Origin: Candidatus Omnitrophota bacterium
GTDB lineage: Bacteria > Omnitrophota > Koll11 > Gygaellales > Profunditerraquicolaceae
NCBI GenBank assembly: GCA_028719045.1
Contig: JAQULD010000026.1
Coordinates: 1 to 15,934, forward strand
Length of the DNA stretch: 15,934 nucleotides
Direction of reading: 5' to 3'
This document shows positions 13,950 through 15,934 of the stretch, one piece after another (positions within the stretch are counted from its first letter, which is position 1; the number at the start of each line of letters is the position of its first letter). The position numbers were made by a program, and so were the translations under genes. The notes beneath the pieces are model-generated. The model was not told the DNA's origin. It was given only the letters and a program-made list of their open reading frames with translations, and did no database searches.

Positions 13950-15332
13950 CTAATGGTAAAACGGCAAAAACACCAGCGCCAGCCACACCATAGCGGTAGT
14001 TAAAGTCCCTACCGTAAGGCCTATCCAGAACCAGCGGAAAAAATTCATCCGGATATTTTTTTCTTTTTCCAGGATGCCCAGAGCAACTATATTAGCGGTA
14101 GAGCCGACTAAAGTGATATTGCCTCCCAGGCAGCCGCCAAAGAGAAGCGCCCACCATAAAGGCTGCAGGTTGAAATTAAAGCTTTGAAAACTCTGTATGA
14201 CCGGGATGAAAGCCGCTACCAGCACCACATTATCCAGGACGCTGGAGGCTATCGTAGAAATCCAAAGCACCATGCCGGTTAAAACCGCGGAATTATTACT
14301 GGCGAGGCTCGAAAGATGCTTAGCCAGCACGTCCGTCGCCCCGGTATATTTAAGTGTGCCCGCCTGGGCAAAGAGCAGCATAAAAAAAAGCAGTGTCCAC
14401 CATTCAACTTCCTTTTCAATGAAGTACCGGGCCTTGCGCCATTTCCAGATCATCACCAGGCCGCTTGAGATAAGCGGCATGATCAGCAAAATGGTGTCCG
14501 GCTCAAGGCTCCAAAGCAATTCGAGGCGGTGGTGCAAAGAAATACAAAGGAGCGTAACGCAGAAAACAGCCAGGCTTATCTTCAAATCCTTGTCCGGAGG
14601 GGAAGAAACCAGGTGCAGCGGCATTTTGTTAGCCCCCATTTCCTTTATATGGGCGTCCAGCTCCCTGATGGACTTCCTGTACCAGAAGCACACTATCGCT
14701 ATGGTTAATACCAGGCAGCCCAAAGCCAGAGGGAAAGCCTTGATGAGAAAATCTTCGAAGGTGAGGCCCGCTTTGGAAGCGATAAGTATTCCTATGGGGT
14801 TGCCCAGTACCGTGGCCGCGCTGCCGACGTTGGTAGCAAGCACGGAAATTATAATATACGGCACAGGTTCCACCTCGAAATAATCGCATATTTCAAGGAT
14901 CGCGGCGACCATAAAAATAATTGAGACCACTTCCGAGGTCATGGTGGAAAGCAGCGCCGAAACTCCGGACAGCACCACGACAAACTTAAAGGCGGTCAAA
15001 TTCCTGTTCCTTAAGATCAACTGCACTATCCAGGCAAAGAACCCGGTATCTTTCAACAGGCCGACCAGGACCATCATGCCGACCAAAAAGAGGATAACTT
15101 CCAGAGACGCGAACTTTACGACGTTTTCAAGATTGATCGTGCGGGTTATAAGCAGAAGGGATACGCCCAAAAAGGCGAAACTTAAACGGAAATCCCAAAA
15201 AAACAGGGTACCGAGAATGGATGCCGAGAATATGGCTATGGCGATAGACTGGTGAGTGTCTAAGCCGATCTGCCTGCTCAAGAATCCGAGGCCGGCAGAG
15301 ATCAAAAGAAGAATAACGAATTTCTTGGCCAT
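13950..15332 (-). CDS. ArsB/NhaD/SLC13-superfamily ion transporter
   Basis: Inner-membrane transporter of the ion-transporter superfamily, 460 residues with about 11-12 membrane segments. It has the two-repeat arrangement of the superfamily: first half TMTSEVVSI (about 130-138) followed by NVGSAATVLGNPIG (168-181); second half SSVLDNVVLV (363-372) followed by GGNITLVGSTANIVAL (403-418). A cytoplasmic hydrophilic loop lies at about 212-250. These motifs fit Na+/H+ antiporter NhaD, arsenite ArsB, the melanosomal P-protein and dicarboxylate SLC13 types, so the substrate is open. The Asp-Asn pair in the second half resembles NhaD, but the first half has Ser-Glu instead. It starts 14 bases after the CBS-domain gene, with AAAGG upstream, and is almost certainly cotranscribed with it. 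Confidence 0.85.
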   Translation of the reverse strand: MAKKFVILLLISAGLGFLSRQIGLDTHQSIAIAIFSASILGTLFFWDFRLSFAFLGVSLLLITRTINLENVVKFASLEVILFLVGMMVLVGLLKDTGFFAWIVQLILRNRNLTAFKFVVVLSGVSALLSTMTSEVVSIIFMVAAILEICDYFEVEPVPYIIISVLATNVGSAATVLGNPIGILIASKAGLTFEDFLIKAFPLALGCLVLTIAIVCFWYRKSIRELDAHIKEMGANKMPLHLVSSPPDKDLKISLAVFCVTLLCISLHHRLELLWSLEPDTILLIMPLISSGLVMIWKWRKARYFIEKEVEWWTLLFFMLLFAQAGTLKYTGATDVLAKHLSSLASNNSAVLTGMVLWISTIASSVLDNVVLVAAFIPVIQSFQSFNFNLQPLWWALLFGGCLGGNITLVGSTANIVALGILEKEKNIRMNFFRWFWIGLTVGTLTTAMVWLALVFLPFYH

Positions 15333-15346
15333 TTGGGAATTACCTT

Positions 15347-15811
15347 TTATTTATCCGAAGGACAGGCCCCTGCTTCCTGGCAAAAAGCCCTTAGCACGTC
15401 GCATCGGGCAATAATACCTGTTATCCTGCCCGATTTATCCAGGACGGGGATCCTGCGCGCCTTTTGGGTAAGCATGACCTTGGCGGCTTCGCAGAGAGTG
15501 GTATTTTCATCTAAAGTAACGACTTCCTTGCGCATGATCTGGCTGACCTTGATCCTGCTCAAATCCGCGAATTTCTTTTTTACCGCTTTGGGATTTTCTT
15601 CATAGACGAACGCGCCCACCTGGCATATGTAGCTGGGTAAGATATAAGCCAGTATATCTTTTTCGGTGAACATGCCCACCACTCTTGATTTGTCGTCGAT
15701 TACAGGCAGGCCGCTTATCTGAAGCCGCTGCAGAAGATTCAGCGCTTCCTTGGCGTTAGTTTCAGGAGAGATACCCCGGACTTCACGGGTCATTACCTCT
15801 TTAACCTTCAT
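15347..15811 (-). CDS. Stand-alone two-CBS-domain protein
   Basis: Cytoplasmic regulatory protein of 154 residues made only of a CBS pair (Bateman module), which generally binds adenine nucleotides such as AMP, ATP or SAM. CBS1 covers about 1-58 (VMTREVRGISPETNAKEA and LPVIDDKSRVVGMFTEKDIL), and CBS2 about 88-147 (QIMRKEVVTLDENTTLCEA and IPVLDKSGRITGIIARCDVL). A helical insert with a YICQVGAF segment lies between. No effector domain is fused. An AGGAG ribosome site lies six bases before ATG 15811. The gene is directly upstream of the ion transporter, so control of that transporter by adenine-nucleotide level is a reasonable inference. Confidence 0.92.
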   Translation of the reverse strand: MKVKEVMTREVRGISPETNAKEALNLLQRLQISGLPVIDDKSRVVGMFTEKDILAYILPSYICQVGAFVYEENPKAVKKKFADLSRIKVSQIMRKEVVTLDENTTLCEAAKVMLTQKARRIPVLDKSGRITGIIARCDVLRAFCQEAGACPSDK

Positions 15812-15825
15812 AGAGCGCTCCTGTT

Positions 15826-15848
15826 TAGCCCAAAAAACCCGCGGGCTA
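15826..15848. repeat. Short inverted repeat after the bioY stop
   Basis: TAGCCC and GGGCTA, 6 bp each, separated by 11 bases that contain a run of six T on the minus strand and an internal CCCGCGGG palindrome. It may be a weak terminator or processing signal for bioY, but the T-run lies in the loop and not after the stem, so this is not a canonical terminator. Confidence 0.35.
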
Positions 15849-15934
15849 GAAAATCTCTTTAAGGCGAGGTTTCAATTTCTTGAATATAAACGCGGCGGCG
15901 GATATTTTAACCAGGTCTCCCGGCACAAAAGGAA
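15846..15934 (-). CDS. bioY: BioY-like biotin transporter, C-terminal fragment at window edge
   Basis: The last 28 codons of a gene whose body lies beyond the right edge, ending in TAG at 15848-15846. The visible end starts PFVPGDLVKISAAAF, then a basic tail with KKLKPRLKEIF. The Pro-Gly-Asp-Leu-x-Lys motif followed by a short helix and basic tail is the characteristic end of BioY, the substrate-binding membrane subunit of ECF-type biotin uptake. With so little sequence the call rests on that motif alone. It is 34 bases upstream of the CBS-domain gene on the same strand. Confidence 0.7.
   Translation of the reverse strand, partial: PFVPGDLVKISAAAFIFKKLKPRLKEIF

Noticed and set aside
14197..14883. 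228-codon plus-strand open frame
   Set aside because: It is antisense to the ion transporter, with Ser/Thr-rich random composition; a shadow of the membrane-protein coding bias.
15826..15848. Canonical terminator after bioY
   Set aside because: The T-run falls in the loop of the TAGCCC/GGGCTA repeat; kept only as a low-confidence inverted repeat.

Overview
The window is a compact bacterial chromosome segment in which every convincing gene lies on the minus strand, so it reads from high to low coordinates. GC content looks moderate (mid 40s to 50%). The genes are Gram-negative in type: an outer-membrane TolC-family protein, CsgG-type and other exported proteins, and Lgt. Together with the divergent FeoB, the PP-loop/NFACT-type thiolase-like protein and the AmrS radical SAM enzyme, this suggests an uncultured, deep-branching Gram-negative lineage. 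My best guess is the PVC/Omnitrophota area, but this is a weak inference and nothing in the window proves it.

Layout in transcription order. (1) 15934-15846: the last 28 codons of a BioY-like biotin transporter. (2) 15811-13950: a stand-alone two-CBS-domain protein and a 460-residue ArsB/NhaD/SLC13-type ion transporter. (3) 13924-13374: a small exported protein with a near-perfect sigma70 promoter, a perfect Shine-Dalgarno and a hairpin terminator. (4) 13350-12697: a HAD phosphatase. (5) 12675-11204: a promoter, an exported CsgG/FlgT-like protein, a CsgG-family lipoprotein and, newly noticed, a 26-codon highly basic microprotein resembling ribosomal protein bTHX. (6) 11141-5567: a tight apparent operon of ZIP transporter, FeoA, FeoB, ThiI-like PP-loop protein, AmrS radical SAM protein and Lgt. 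(7) 5559-5281: a 59-residue unknown small protein with its own promoter behind helically phased A-tracts. (8) 5195-1: a copper/silver resistance operon csoR-cusC-cusB-cusA, with a promoter that embeds a CsoR-like operator; cusA runs off the left edge.

The dominant theme is transition-metal handling. Regions 6 and 8 put Fe(II) import (FeoAB), a ZIP-type divalent importer and CsoR-controlled Cu(I)/Ag(I) export side by side. They also include two enzymes that rely on cysteines or an Fe-S cluster (the PP-loop sulfur-transfer-like protein and AmrS). A second theme is the envelope: Lgt, a CsgG lipoprotein and two exported small proteins.

No gene-free stretch exceeds about 140 bases. No rRNA, tRNA, CRISPR array, insertion sequence or integrase was seen. 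Calls were made by reading translations and comparing with remembered family motifs; no database search was run.
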